64,000 bases of DNA from Rhodanobacter lindaniclasticus (GCF_004799035.1 NZ_MWIO01000014.1:1-64000); one strand, 5' to 3'. Positions 15,883 through 24,699 are shown, counted from the first letter of the stretch. The notes: generated by a model not told the origin, from the letters alone. Numbers and translations are program-made.

Positions 15883-17116
15883 CACCAACTTCAACGGCGA
15901 CTGGAGCAACAAGACCCTCTCCGAACTCGGGACATTCGCCCGAGGAAAGTCCAGACATCGGCCTCGTAATGATCCAGCGTTGTACGCAGGTGGATTTCAC
16001 CCGCTGATCCAGACTGGCGATGTCACCCAAGCCACATTTAAAATCACGAGCCATTCTGCGGCTTACAACGACGTGGGGCTTGCGCAAAGCAAGCTGTGGC
16101 CCGAAGGCACGTTGTGCATCACCATCGCTGCGAACATCGCTGAAACAGCGCTTTTGGGCTATCCAATGTGCTTTCCTGACAGCGTGGTCGGGTTTTCTGC
16201 CGATCCGGATGAAACAAGCGAAGTGTTCATGCACTACGTGTTCACCTACATCCGAAAAGCTATACAAAACTCCGTTACAGGCAGTATCCAAGACAACATC
16301 AATATCGAGTACCTGACCAATCTCAGTTTCAAAATTCCGAGCCTGGACGAGCAGGACAGAATCGCCGCCGTCCTCTCCGCCCTCGACGCCAAAATCGACC
16401 TCAATCACCGCATCAACGCGGAGCTGGAGGCGCTGGCGAAGACGATCTACGACTACTGGTTCGTGCAGTTCGACTTCCCCGACGTCCACGGCCGCCCGTA
16501 CAAGTCCAGCGGCGGCGCGATGATCTGGAACGACACCCTCAAGCGCGAGATTCCGGCAGGGTGGGAGGCCGGTGTTCTCTCGGATATCGCCAAGATCACC
16601 ATGGGCCAGTCACCCGCGGGGGACTCCTACAATGAGGATGGGCGAGGTGAGGTCTTCTTCCAGGGAAGTACGGATTTCGGAGCGCGATCGCCCGACGTCC
16701 GCATGTACACGACCGCTCCCGGGCGCATGGCGCGAGAAGGTGACATCCTCATGAGCGTTCGCGCACCTGTTGGCACGCTGAATATTGCCGATCGACCCTG
16801 CTGCATCGGGCGGGGTTTGGCAGCGCTCCGCGGTAAGGACGGTTCCGGCGGTTACCTGTATCGCGTGCTGATGGATCTGAAACAGGTCTTTGACCGCAGG
16901 AGCTCCGAAGGAACGACATTTGGTTCGATCAACAAAAACGACCTTTTCGGTTTGAGAGTGCTGATTCCGAAGCCAGAGGTGCGCCGGGCCTATGAAGAGA
17001 TGGCACACAACTGGTTTCAGTTAGACGCGCTGAGAGACAAGGAAAGTCGAGAACTCACCCAACTCCGCGACTGGCTGCTCCCCCTGCTGATGAACGGCCA
17101 GGTGCGCGTGGCATGA
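15869..17116 (+). CDS. hsdS: Type I restriction specificity subunit
   Basis: A 415-residue HsdS that recognises a bipartite DNA target. Two target-recognition domains lie at about 1-160 and 220-370. They are separated by a conserved helical spacer (AAVLSALDAKIDLNHRINAE, then YDYWFVQFDFPD) and closed by a second helix ending LRDWLLPLLMNGQVRV. Both recognition domains have lower GC than the spacers, with a sharp change at about 16340, where the spacer begins. This is the usual mark of domain shuffling between strains. The ATG overlaps the end of hsdM by 14 bases, and the stop overlaps the next gene by 4 bases. The target sequence cannot be deduced. Confidence 0.95.
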   Translation: MKLNSTNFNGDWSNKTLSELGTFARGKSRHRPRNDPALYAGGFHPLIQTGDVTQATFKITSHSAAYNDVGLAQSKLWPEGTLCITIAANIAETALLGYPMCFPDSVVGFSADPDETSEVFMHYVFTYIRKAIQNSVTGSIQDNINIEYLTNLSFKIPSLDEQDRIAAVLSALDAKIDLNHRINAELEALAKTIYDYWFVQFDFPDVHGRPYKSSGGAMIWNDTLKREIPAGWEAGVLSDIAKITMGQSPAGDSYNEDGRGEVFFQGSTDFGARSPDVRMYTTAPGRMAREGDILMSVRAPVGTLNIADRPCCIGRGLAALRGKDGSGGYLYRVLMDLKQVFDRRSSEGTTFGSINKNDLFGLRVLIPKPEVRRAYEEMAHNWFQLDALRDKESRELTQLRDWLLPLLMNGQVRVA

Positions 17117-17670
17117 CCGTGCTGCGCTGTACCGCCAAGCTGCTCAAGCGCCTGAAGCAACCGACCAAACCACCGGAACCCGCGCCCGAGGCGAACCCGC
17201 TGGGCGAGTGGTATGCGGACATCGACTTCTGGCGCCGGCAGCCTTTCGTGGTGCTGCTCAACGCCGCCACCGGCGCGCTGCTGGTGCTGCCGGGCAACGC
17301 GGCGAACCTGCGCGTGCTGCACGAGCGCGCGCTGCTGCAATTCGCCGCGATCGCCGAGCACCACGGCCTGCGCGGGCCGGGCGTGGATGCGGAGCTGCAC
17401 GGCTTCGACGCCGGCTTCGCCTTCGCCGCCACCCGCGACCGCAGCCTGCTGGCCTCGCTCAACCAGCGCAAGTTCGAGCTGTGGATGACGCTGGAACACA
17501 GCGAACGCTCGCTGCCGGAAGCGGCGGCGCGCGAATGGGATGGCTTGTTCAAGCACCCCGCGCTGGGCCGCAACACCCGCCACAACATGGAATACCACCG
17601 CCCGCTCGACCTGTTGCGCCAGCATCTGCTGCCGGCCGCGCAAGTCCTTCCGTTCGGCCGCACGTCGTGA
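17113..17670 (+). CDS. DUF6933-like protein of unknown function, coupled to hsdS
   Basis: A 185-residue soluble protein. It begins MTVLRCTAKLLKRL, followed by NPLGEWYADIDFWRRQPFVV and a C-terminal NTRHNMEYHRPLDLLR segment. This pattern fits the DUF6933 family as I recall it; no catalytic motif is evident. The ATG overlaps the hsdS TGA (ATGA), so translation is coupled and it belongs to the same mRNA as hsdM-hsdS. It is as GC-rich as the chromosome, unlike the hsdS recognition domains beside it. Whether it assists restriction, forms a separate module or is simply co-transcribed is unknown. Confidence 0.7.
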   Translation: MTVLRCTAKLLKRLKQPTKPPEPAPEANPLGEWYADIDFWRRQPFVVLLNAATGALLVLPGNAANLRVLHERALLQFAAIAEHHGLRGPGVDAELHGFDAGFAFAATRDRSLLASLNQRKFELWMTLEHSERSLPEAAAREWDGLFKHPALGRNTRHNMEYHRPLDLLRQHLLPAAQVLPFGRTS

Positions 17671-17792
17671 TCGGCACGCGAGGAAGAGCCAACCGCAGCG
17701 GCTCCATGCACTCCGACAGGTGACATCCGCCGCCAAATTCTGCAACCATCGGCCCCTTCACGGCGCGCTTCGCGTCGATATGGGAACCCCGC

Positions 17793-19457
17793 ATGACCCA
17801 GGAACGCGCGATTCGCCGCGACGTAGGCCCGTTCGCCCTGATGCTTACCGGCCTGGGCTCGATCATCGGTTCGGGCTGGTTGTTCGGCGCGTGGCGCGCC
17901 GCGCAGATTGCCGGGCCCGGAGCGATCTGGGCGTGGGTGATCGGCGCGGCGGTGATCATGGCGATCGCGCTGACCTACGCCGAGCTGGGCGCGATGTTCC
18001 CCGAGTCCGGCGGCATGGTGCGCTACGGCCACTACTCGCACGGTTCGCTGGTCGGCTTCATCGCCGCGTGGGCGAACTGGATCGCGATCGTCTCGGTGAT
18101 CTCGGTCGAGGCGGAAGCGTCGGCGCAATACATGTCGTCGTGGAAGTGGGACTGGGCGAAGGATCTGTACCACCAGGTGCCCGGCGGTCATGGCGAGCTG
18201 AGCACCGCCGGCCTGCTGATCGCCGCGGCGCTGGTGATCGTGTACTTCCTGTTCAACTTCTGGAGCGTGAAGCTGTTCGCGCGCTCCAACACCGCGATCA
18301 CGCTGTTCAAGCTGGTGATCCCCGCGCTCACCGCGGTGCTGCTGATGATGAGCGGTTTCCATCCGGAAAACTTCAGCGTCGGCATCCACGGCGAGCTGCA
18401 CAAGACCGATTTCGCCTCGATCCTCACCGCGGTGGCGATCGCCGGCATCGTGTTCAGCTTCAACGGTTTCCAGAGCCCGGTGAATCTGGCCGGCGAAGCA
18501 CGCAACCCGGGCCGCAGCATCCCGTTCGCGATCGTCTGCGCGATCGCGCTGGCCACCATCGTCTACGTGCTGCTGCAGGTCGCGTTCATCGGCGCGGTGC
18601 CGCGCGAGATGCTGGCCAACGTGGGCTGGCACGGCATCGACTTCTCCTCGCCGTTCGCCGACCTGGCGATCATCCTGGGACTGCAATGGCTGGCGACCTT
18701 GCTGTTCATCGACGCGGTGATCAGCCCCAGCGGCACCGGCATGACCTACACCGCCACCACCGCACGCATGCTGTACGGCATGGAGCGCAACGGCACCTTG
18801 CCGAAGATCCTCGGCACCGTGCATCCGAAATGGGGCGTGCCGCGGCCGGCGATGTGGGTGAACCTGGCGGTGTCGTTCCTGTTCCTGTTCTTCTTCCGCG
18901 GCTGGGGCGCGCTGGCGGCGGTGATCTCGGTCGCCACGATCATTTCCTACCTCACCGGCCCGGTCAGCGTGATGACGTTGCGGCGGACAGCGCCTGAATT
19001 GAACCGGCCGTTCCGCCTTGCCGGCCTGCCGATCCTGGCCGGCGTCGCCTTCATCATGTCCACCGAACTGCTGTACTGGGCCAGGTGGCCGCTGACCGGC
19101 GAGATCATCGTGCTGATGGTGGTCGCGTTGCCGGTGTACTTCTATTACCAGGCCAAGGCCGGCTGGCACGATTTCGGGCGGCAGATGAAGGGCGCCTGGT
19201 GGCTGGTCTGCTACCTGCCCACGCTGGCGCTGGTGTCGTGGGCGGGCAGCCCGATGTTCGGCGGCAAGGGTTACCTGTCCTACGGCTGGGACCTGGCGCT
19301 GGTGGCGGTGATCGGCCTGGTGTTCTACCTGTGGGGCGTGAAATCCGGCTGGCGCACGCCGTCGGTGGAGGCGATACGGATCGAGGCGCACGAGCATCCG
19401 GGCGAGCTGCAGGTACCGCCGGACGAAGAGAGCGCCGAGCGCATCACCGGCCGCTGA
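17793..19457 (+). CDS. APC-family amino acid permease
   Basis: A 554-residue inner-membrane transporter with about twelve membrane helices. The first helix has the GSIIGSGWLFG signature of the APC superfamily, and helix 6 the FSFNGFQSPVNLAGEARNP segment seen in amino acid/polyamine permeases. A soluble C-terminal tail follows the last helix (about 510-554). The substrate cannot be told from sequence. The gene is probably monocistronic: 122 bases separate it from the DUF6933 gene and a strong terminator follows. Confidence 0.9.
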   Translation: MTQERAIRRDVGPFALMLTGLGSIIGSGWLFGAWRAAQIAGPGAIWAWVIGAAVIMAIALTYAELGAMFPESGGMVRYGHYSHGSLVGFIAAWANWIAIVSVISVEAEASAQYMSSWKWDWAKDLYHQVPGGHGELSTAGLLIAAALVIVYFLFNFWSVKLFARSNTAITLFKLVIPALTAVLLMMSGFHPENFSVGIHGELHKTDFASILTAVAIAGIVFSFNGFQSPVNLAGEARNPGRSIPFAIVCAIALATIVYVLLQVAFIGAVPREMLANVGWHGIDFSSPFADLAIILGLQWLATLLFIDAVISPSGTGMTYTATTARMLYGMERNGTLPKILGTVHPKWGVPRPAMWVNLAVSFLFLFFFRGWGALAAVISVATIISYLTGPVSVMTLRRTAPELNRPFRLAGLPILAGVAFIMSTELLYWARWPLTGEIIVLMVVALPVYFYYQAKAGWHDFGRQMKGAWWLVCYLPTLALVSWAGSPMFGGKGYLSYGWDLALVAVIGLVFYLWGVKSGWRTPSVEAIRIEAHEHPGELQVPPDEESAERITGR

Positions 19458-19480
19458 ACCCGGCCCCTTCGATCACGAGA

Positions 19481-19504
19481 CGCACGGCACACGCCGTGCG
19501 TTTT
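19481..19504 (+). terminator. Rho-independent terminator of the APC permease
   Basis: CGCACGGC/GCCGTGCG stem with loop ACAC, followed immediately by TTTTCGTTGT, 24 bases after the stop codon. Confidence 0.9.
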
Positions 19505-19598
19505 CGTTGTTGCGCCCTGGAAGTGTCGAAATGGCGGTGGCCGGTTCGTCGTCCGGACATGCATCCACTTTCGGCTGCACATCGAACGGGAGTCGCCC

Positions 19599-20186
19599 AT
19601 GTTGTCCATCCGCACCGCCGTCGTCACCACCGCTCTCCTGCTTGCCGCCAGCGGCAGCGCCCTCGCCGCCGCCGCGACGTACCGCATCGATCCGGATCAC
19701 ACCTATCCCAGCTTCGAGGCCGATCACATGGGCGGGCTGTCGGTGTGGCGCGGCAAGTTCAACCACAGTCGCGGCACGGTGACGCTGGACAAGGCTGCCG
19801 GCACCGGCACGGTGGATGTCACCGACGACATGAAGAGTGCCGACTTCGGTCAGGATCAGCTCAACCAGGGCACGCAGGGCAAGGAACTGTTCGAGACGGC
19901 GAAGTATCCGCAGGCCACCTACACCGGCAAGCTCGTCGATTTCGTCGACGGCGCGCCGACGCGGGTCAGCGGCACATTGACCCTGCACGGCATCACCCAT
20001 CCGCTGGACCTGAAGATCAACAGCTTCAAGTGCATGCCGCATCCGGTGTTCAAGCGCGAAGTCTGCGGCGCCGATGCACTGGCCACGTTCCGACGCGACG
20101 CGTTCGGCATGGATGCGGGCAAGGATTACGGCTTCAGCATGGACGTGACGCTGCGCATCCAGGTCGAGGCGATTGCGGTCAAGTAA
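19599..20186 (+). CDS. YceI-family periplasmic protein (third copy)
   Basis: A 195-residue exported protein with a signal peptide (about 1-24, SGSALAAA). The mature YceI domain contains [32 protein letters not shown] and [18 protein letters not shown] cysteine pair (FKCMPHP and REVCGAD) could form a disulfide. It is probably a stand-alone gene, convergent with hom with only 9 bases between stops. The role is inferred from the family: periplasmic isoprenoid or lipid binding. Confidence 0.88.
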   Translation: MLSIRTAVVTTALLLAASGSALAAAATYRIDPDHTYPSFEADHMGGLSVWRGKFNHSRGTVTLDKAAGTGTVDVTDDMKSADFGQDQLNQGTQGKELFETAKYPQATYTGKLVDFVDGAPTRVSGTLTLHGITHPLDLKINSFKCMPHPVFKREVCGADALATFRRDAFGMDAGKDYGFSMDVTLRIQVEAIAVK

Positions 20187-20195
20187 GGCGCGCCC

Positions 20196-21278
20196 TCACC
20201 CGAGCGCCAGCACATCGCCGAGCAGCGCCTGCGCGGTCACCTCCGGCCCGGCGCCCGGACCCTGGATCACCAGCGGCTGGGTGTTGTAGCGGGTGGTGGT
20301 GAGGGCGAACTGGTTGTCGGTGCCATACAGGCGCGCGGCCGGATGGGTCAGCGGCACTTCGGCCAGGCCCACACGGGCCAGGCCGCGCTGGTTGAGGCGG
20401 GCGAGGAAGCGCAGCACGCAACCGCGCGAGGCGGCCTCGGCGTGACGCGCGGCAAGCGGCGCGTCCAGTTCGCCCAGTCGCGCCAGGAACGTGTCGGCAT
20501 CGAGCGAGCGCAGCGCCTCGGGCACCAGGCCTTCCACCTGCACCTCGTCGCTGCCCAGCGAGAAGCCGGCGTTGCGCGCGAGGATCAACAGCTTGCGCGC
20601 CACGTCCTCGCCGGACAGGTCCGAGCGCGGGTCGGGCTCGGTATAGCCCAGCCGACGCGCCTCGCGCAGCAGCTCGGAGAACGGCCGGCTGCCGTCGTAC
20701 TGGTTGAACAGCCACGACAGCGAGCCGGAGAACACCCCCTCCAGGGCGAGCAGGTGATCGCCGCACGCGCGCAGCCTGCGCAAGGTGGACAGCACCGGCA
20801 GACCGGCGCCGACCGTCGCCGAATCACCATAACGGCCGCTGCCATTCAGCGCCGCCTGCAGCGCACGCCAACCCGAGAGTTCGCCGCCAGCCAGTGCCTT
20901 GTTCGCGGTGACCACGTGATAGCCGTGCGCCAGCCACTCCGCATGGCGCGCGGCCAGCATCGCGCTGGCGGTGGCGTCGACGATCACCTTCGTCGGCGCT
21001 TCGCTGGCATCCAGCGCCGCGAGCAGGCTGGCGTTGTCACGCGGCGCGCCGTGCTGGTTGAGCTGGTCGCGCAGGCCGCGCCGGGCGAGTCGCTGCGGAT
21101 CGGTCTGCTGGCGCCGCGAATTCGCCGCGCCGACCAGGCGCAGCGAACGCGCCGCGTCGGTGTTGAGCAGCTTGAGCAGGGCGCCGCCCACCACGCCGGT
21201 GCCGAGCAGCACGATCGCCGTGGCCGATGTCGCTGCACCGCGCGCGTGGATCGTATGCTCGGCCAGCACCGCGTTCAT
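20196..21278 (-). CDS. hom: Homoserine dehydrogenase (monofunctional)
   Basis: A 360-residue NAD(P)-dependent enzyme that reduces aspartate semialdehyde to homoserine, the branch-point precursor of methionine and threonine. The nucleotide-binding motif GTGVVGG is at 26-32, NKALAG at 126-131, and the catalytic-domain signature EPDPRSDLSGEDVARK carries the conserved Lys. There is neither an aspartokinase domain nor a C-terminal ACT domain, so it resembles the catalytic half of ThrA/MetL without allosteric parts. The ATG overlaps the metB stop (ATGA), placing it third in the metX-metB-hom operon. Confidence 0.93.
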   Translation of the reverse strand: MNAVLAEHTIHARGAATSATAIVLLGTGVVGGALLKLLNTDAARSLRLVGAANSRRQQTDPQRLARRGLRDQLNQHGAPRDNASLLAALDASEAPTKVIVDATASAMLAARHAEWLAHGYHVVTANKALAGGELSGWRALQAALNGSGRYGDSATVGAGLPVLSTLRRLRACGDHLLALEGVFSGSLSWLFNQYDGSRPFSELLREARRLGYTEPDPRSDLSGEDVARKLLILARNAGFSLGSDEVQVEGLVPEALRSLDADTFLARLGELDAPLAARHAEAASRGCVLRFLARLNQRGLARVGLAEVPLTHPAARLYGTDNQFALTTTRYNTQPLVIQGPGAGPEVTAQALLGDVLALG

Positions 21279-22465
21279 GCGGGCACCCGGCGTTTGGACG
21301 TCCGTACCGCTTCGGCCCGGGCCAGCGCGGCGTCGACGTCGCGCAGCAGGTCGTCGCCATCCTCGATGCCCACCGACACGCGCAGCAGGCTGTCGGAGAT
21401 GCCGGCCGTGCGCCGCGCCTCCGGCGCCATCGAGGCGTGCGTCATGGTCGCCGGGTGGGCGATCAGGCTTTCCACGCCGCCCAGCGATTCGGCCAGCGAG
21501 AAGTAGTCCAGTCCATCGACGAAAGCCTCGATCTGCGGGACCTCGCCGTCCAGTTCGAAACTGAGCATGGCGCCGAAACCGAGTTGCTGGCGCGCCGCCA
21601 GCACGTGACCGGCGTGGCCGGACAATCCCGGGTAGTAGACCTTGCGCACGGCCGCGTGGCCGTCCAGCCGCTCGGCCAGGCGCGCTGCGTTCTCCTGGTG
21701 CTGGCGCAGGCGCACGCCCAGCGTGCGCAGGCCGCGCAGGGTGAGGTAGCTGTCGAACGGCGCGCCGGTGAGCCCGGTGCAGTTGGCCCACCACTTCAGC
21801 TGCTCGGCCACCGCCGCGTCGCGCGCCACCACCGCGCCGCCGACCACGTCGCTGTGGCCGTTGATGTACTTGGTGGTCGAGTGCACCACCACGTCCGCGC
21901 CGAGCAGCAGGGGCTGCTGCAGCGCCGGCGACAGGAAGGTGTTGTCCACCACCAGCAGCGCGCCGGCCGCGTGCGCGGCTTGCGCGACATGGCGGATGTC
22001 GGTGATCCGCAACAGCGGATTGGATGGCGTCTCCGCCCACACCAGCGCCGGCTTGCGCGCCAGCGCCGCGGCCAGCGCCACGTTGTCGGTGAGGTCGGCG
22101 AACTCGACCGCGAAGCGGCCCTTCTTCGCCCACGCATCGAGCAGGCGCCAGCTGCCGCCGTAGCAGTCGTGCGCGGCCAGCACGGTGGCACCGGGCGGCA
22201 CCAGCTCCAGCACCAGCGCCACCGCTGACATGCCGCTGGAAGTGACCACCGCGCCGGCACCCTGCTCCAGCTCCGCCAGCGCCTCGGCCAGCAGGTCACG
22301 GGTGGGATTGCCGCTGCGCGAATAGTCGTAGGCACGCTTGCGGCCGAAGCCCTCGAAGCTGTAGTTGGTCGACAGGTGCAAGGCAGGCACCACGGCGCCG
22401 TGCTGGGTGTCGCTTTCGATGCCGGCGCGCACGGCGCGGGTACAGGGGGCGGGGGTGGCGCTCAT
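21275..22465 (-). CDS. metB: Cystathionine gamma-synthase / PLP trans-sulfuration enzyme
   Basis: A 396-residue PLP enzyme joining an O-acylhomoserine with cysteine (or sulfide) towards methionine. The PLP lysine is Lys199 (HSTTKYINGH). SSGMSA and ETPSNP, which contact the cofactor and substrate, are present, as is LAESLGGVESL near the C-terminus. MetB, MetC and MetZ-like enzymes are hard to separate; MetB is favoured by its place between metX and hom. The start at 22465 is backed by GGAG 6 bases upstream; an in-frame ATG at 22549 lies within the REP-containing leader. A 4-base overlap couples it to hom. Confidence 0.92.
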   Translation of the reverse strand: MSATPAPCTRAVRAGIESDTQHGAVVPALHLSTNYSFEGFGRKRAYDYSRSGNPTRDLLAEALAELEQGAGAVVTSSGMSAVALVLELVPPGATVLAAHDCYGGSWRLLDAWAKKGRFAVEFADLTDNVALAAALARKPALVWAETPSNPLLRITDIRHVAQAAHAAGALLVVDNTFLSPALQQPLLLGADVVVHSTTKYINGHSDVVGGAVVARDAAVAEQLKWWANCTGLTGAPFDSYLTLRGLRTLGVRLRQHQENAARLAERLDGHAAVRKVYYPGLSGHAGHVLAARQQLGFGAMLSFELDGEVPQIEAFVDGLDYFSLAESLGGVESLIAHPATMTHASMAPEARRTAGISDSLLRVSVGIEDGDDLLRDVDAALARAEAVRTSKRRVPA

Positions 22466-22500
22466 GTCAATCTCCAGATCGTATGCGTCGTGCGTTTGTT

Positions 22501-22561
22501 GTAGGGCGGGCACTGCCCGCCAACGTCTTGACGGGCGCGCGGCGGGCAATGCCCGCCCTAC
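22501..22561. repeat. REP doublet between metX and metB
   Basis: Two GGCGGGCAnTGCCCGCC palindromes (22505-22522 region and 22541-22557) in opposite orientation are separated by about 18 bases, bounded by GTAGG and CCTAC. The CTA at 22558-22560 is the metX stop codon. The same palindrome core occurs at 2866. It may tune mRNA stability between metX and metB. Confidence 0.8.
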
Positions 22562-23568
22562 AGACCCAATGCTTCGCGCAGCAGCGGGGTGAGTTGTTCG
22601 GGTTCTTTGAGGAAGGCGTCATGGCCGTACGGGGACTCCACCACTTCCAGCGTGGCCGGGCCGCGCAGGCGACGCTGCAGTTCGCAGAGATCGGCCAGCG
22701 GCACGAGCCGGTCGGAGGGGAAGCCAATCAGCGTCGCCGGCACCGCCACTTGTTCGGGCTCGACCTGATGCAGGTCGATCGACTCGGACAGGGCGAGGAA
22801 GCGATCGGCATCGAAGCGCTCGACGAAACGCCGGCCCTGGTGCTCCAGGTAATCCTCGACCGGGAAATGGAAGCGCTCCCCACGCTGCTCGGGCGCGCCG
22901 GCGAAGCGGCGGCCGAATTCGGCGCTGCCGCGATAGGTGGTGATCGCCAGCTGCCGCGCCAGCGCCAGCGCCTCGTCGACACGGTCGCTGGCCTGGCCCA
23001 GCCGCACGATGCCGCGCTGCACGCTGCGCTGGGCGGTGCTGAGCGGGTGCGGCCGGTGCGCGCCGGCCAGCAGCACCAGCCGCTCCACGGCGCCCGGATG
23101 GCGGGCGGCGAAGGCCAGCGCCACCATCGCCCCATAGGACGAACCGACGAAGGCATGCGCGCGGGTGATGCCCAGGGCGCGCAGCAGGCCAGCCAGCGCG
23201 TCGGCCTGGTCCTCGCTGGAGACCGCGTCGGCGCCAAGTTGCGCGCGGTCCAGCCAGTCGATCGACAGCACCCGGCAGCGCGCGAGGTCGATCGCCGCGC
23301 CGTCGTCGGCCAGCTCCCGCCACCAGCCTGCCGCTCCGCTGACATCGCGATCGGCCGAGATGCCGCCTTGCACGATCACCGTGGGCGCACCCGCCGCACC
23401 ATGCCAGGCGTAAGCGACCTCGACCTCGCGCGCACCGTTGCCGTACTTCGGCGCCAGGGTCACACGGCGACTGCCGCGCCGGGCGGTCAGGCGCAGGGAC
23501 GGTTCCGCCGACGGCAGGAACGCGTCATGCAGGGTGTCGATACATCGGGCTGGGGACTGCAAGGTCAT
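22558..23568 (-). CDS. metX: Homoserine O-acyltransferase (MetX type)
   Basis: A 336-residue alpha/beta-hydrolase-fold enzyme that acylates homoserine (acetyl or succinyl) to open methionine synthesis. The nucleophile elbow is GSSYGA (Ser144), with Asp286 (FPSDRLVP) and His316 (YGHDAFL) completing the triad. Whether it uses acetyl-CoA or succinyl-CoA cannot be settled; Xanthomonadales relatives often prefer succinyl-CoA. The start MTLQSP at 23568 has GGAG 8 bases upstream; several upstream in-frame ATGs up to 23661 lie just after the riboswitch. The TAG stop lies in a REP repeat. It is first in the operon with metB and hom. Confidence 0.9.
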   Translation of the reverse strand: MTLQSPARCIDTLHDAFLPSAEPSLRLTARRGSRRVTLAPKYGNGAREVEVAYAWHGAAGAPTVIVQGGISADRDVSGAAGWWRELADDGAAIDLARCRVLSIDWLDRAQLGADAVSSEDQADALAGLLRALGITRAHAFVGSSYGAMVALAFAARHPGAVERLVLLAGAHRPHPLSTAQRSVQRGIVRLGQASDRVDEALALARQLAITTYRGSAEFGRRFAGAPEQRGERFHFPVEDYLEHQGRRFVERFDADRFLALSESIDLHQVEPEQVAVPATLIGFPSDRLVPLADLCELQRRLRGPATLEVVESPYGHDAFLKEPEQLTPLLREALGL

Positions 23569-23685
23569 GCCAGTGACTCCGGTCGGCATCGCCCCGCGGG
23601 GGACCGGAGTGGCCATCACCCCTTGCTCGGCGGCACGGGCCGCGAAACGGGTGACGCCCATCTACCGGCAGGTGCACCGCGCACC

Positions 23686-23777
23686 TCCGCAGGAGTTGGC
23701 ACCTTGACGGAAACGCTCCGCAGGTTGCCCCGGCTTCAAAGGGCCTGTCCCTCAGCCGGTCTCGATGAGTGGGCGGA
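23686..23777 (-). promoter_or_regulatory. SAM-I (S-box) riboswitch upstream of metX
   Basis: The minus strand carries the SAM-I consensus in order: CTCATCGAGA, GAGGGACAGGCCC, TTTGAAGCCGGGGCAACC and AAGGTGCCAACTCC. P1 pairs TCCGC (23773-23777) with GCGGA (23686-23690). A GGTGC/GCACC hairpin lies directly downstream and then the metX start region, so control is probably at translation or by early termination. SAM binding should shut off metX-metB-hom. Confidence 0.93.
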
Positions 23778-23806
23778 TGGTGGCTCCTCGAACGCCTCAT
23801 GTCAAT

Positions 23807-23830
23807 AGACGTCTAAACATCTAAACGTTT
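23807..23830. promoter_or_regulatory. Tandem met-box-like operator (three 8-mers)
   Basis: AGACGTCT, AAACATCT and AAACGTTT lie head to tail with no spacer. The first equals the E. coli MetJ met-box consensus; the other two each differ from it at two positions. They sit between the SAM-I aptamer (30 bases away) and the divergent dioxygenase gene, so a repressor here could control both directions. No metJ gene is in the window. Confidence 0.6.
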
Positions 23831-23949
23831 ATATGGGTGCATGACATTTTTTCGATACTTCGGGCATCGGCGGCGGACAGTGCTCGCACTGCGTATTGCC
23901 GGGGTGGCGCACTGTCGGGCTGCGGGGGATGCTGCTACCGTGTCGCTCC

Positions 23950-24699
23950 ATGACTCCCCCTCTCGACCGCCCCGCCTTGCAGGCCCGCCTGCATCGCGAC
24001 GGCTTCGCCTTCGTCACCGCCGAGCACATGCGCCAGTTGCTGCCGATGCCGGAGATGGACGACTGGCCGGCCTTTCGCGCCAGCTGGAACGATCTGGCAC
24101 CGGATACCTATCTGGCGGCGGTCGGCCGGCATCGCAGCCGGCGCCACGCCACCTTCGCGATCGAGCCGGACGGCACGCTGCAGCGCCAGCCGCACCAGCC
24201 GCACTGGCAGAGCGCGCGCTACAACTCGCTGCAAGGCGACATCCAGCGCTGGTTCCTGCCGATCCGGCCGGCGCTGGCCGGTGGCGCCAGCATGCGCAGC
24301 ATCCTGCAGTTCGCGCACGCGCTGTTCGCCCCGATGGCGGCCGGCGTGCCGCACCACTGGCATGTCGAGACGCACCAGTTCCGCATCGAGGCGCGCGCCG
24401 ACGAACCGGGCGAGCCCACCCCCGAGGGCGTCCATCACGACGGCGTCGACTACGTGCTGGTGCTGCTGATCGACCGCCAGAACATCGAGAGCGGCACCAC
24501 CACCATCCACGCCGACGACGGCGCGTTGCTGGGCAGCTTCACCCTCGCCCATCCGCTGGACGCGGCGATGGTCATCGACGCCCGCGTCAGCCATGGCGTC
24601 ACCGCGGTGACCCCGATCGACCCGGCGCAACCCGCCCACCGCGACGTACTGGTGGTGACCTTTCGCGCCACCCCGCCTGCGGCGACATCGCCCGCCTGA
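23950..24699 (+). CDS. 2-oxoglutarate/Fe(II) dioxygenase, IDO-like (PF10014 type)
   Basis: A 249-residue protein of the bacterial 2OG-Fe dioxygenase family that includes L-isoleucine dioxygenase. The iron ligands are visible as HHD (His162/Asp164) and His215 (SHGVTAV), with RDVLVVTFR supplying the 2OG-binding arginine. HHWHVETHQFRI is a family feature. Members hydroxylate or sulfoxidise free aliphatic amino acids, including methionine and leucine; this substrate is not known. The start at 23950 was chosen over 23896, which adds 18 residues without family similarity. It is divergent from metX across the met-box-like array, hinting at a link with methionine metabolism. Confidence 0.85.
   Translation: MTPPLDRPALQARLHRDGFAFVTAEHMRQLLPMPEMDDWPAFRASWNDLAPDTYLAAVGRHRSRRHATFAIEPDGTLQRQPHQPHWQSARYNSLQGDIQRWFLPIRPALAGGASMRSILQFAHALFAPMAAGVPHHWHVETHQFRIEARADEPGEPTPEGVHHDGVDYVLVLLIDRQNIESGTTTIHADDGALLGSFTLAHPLDAAMVIDARVSHGVTAVTPIDPAQPAHRDVLVVTFRATPPAATSPA

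Noticed and set aside
10329-17670. Prophage or integrative element around the R-M island
   Set aside because: No integrase, tRNA edge or direct-repeat attachment sites are visible; flanks are ordinary chromosomal genes.
17055-19397. 780-residue minus-strand open frame opposite the APC permease
   Set aside because: Arg/His/Gln-rich translation of the antisense strand; no motif, and it crosses two intergenic regions.
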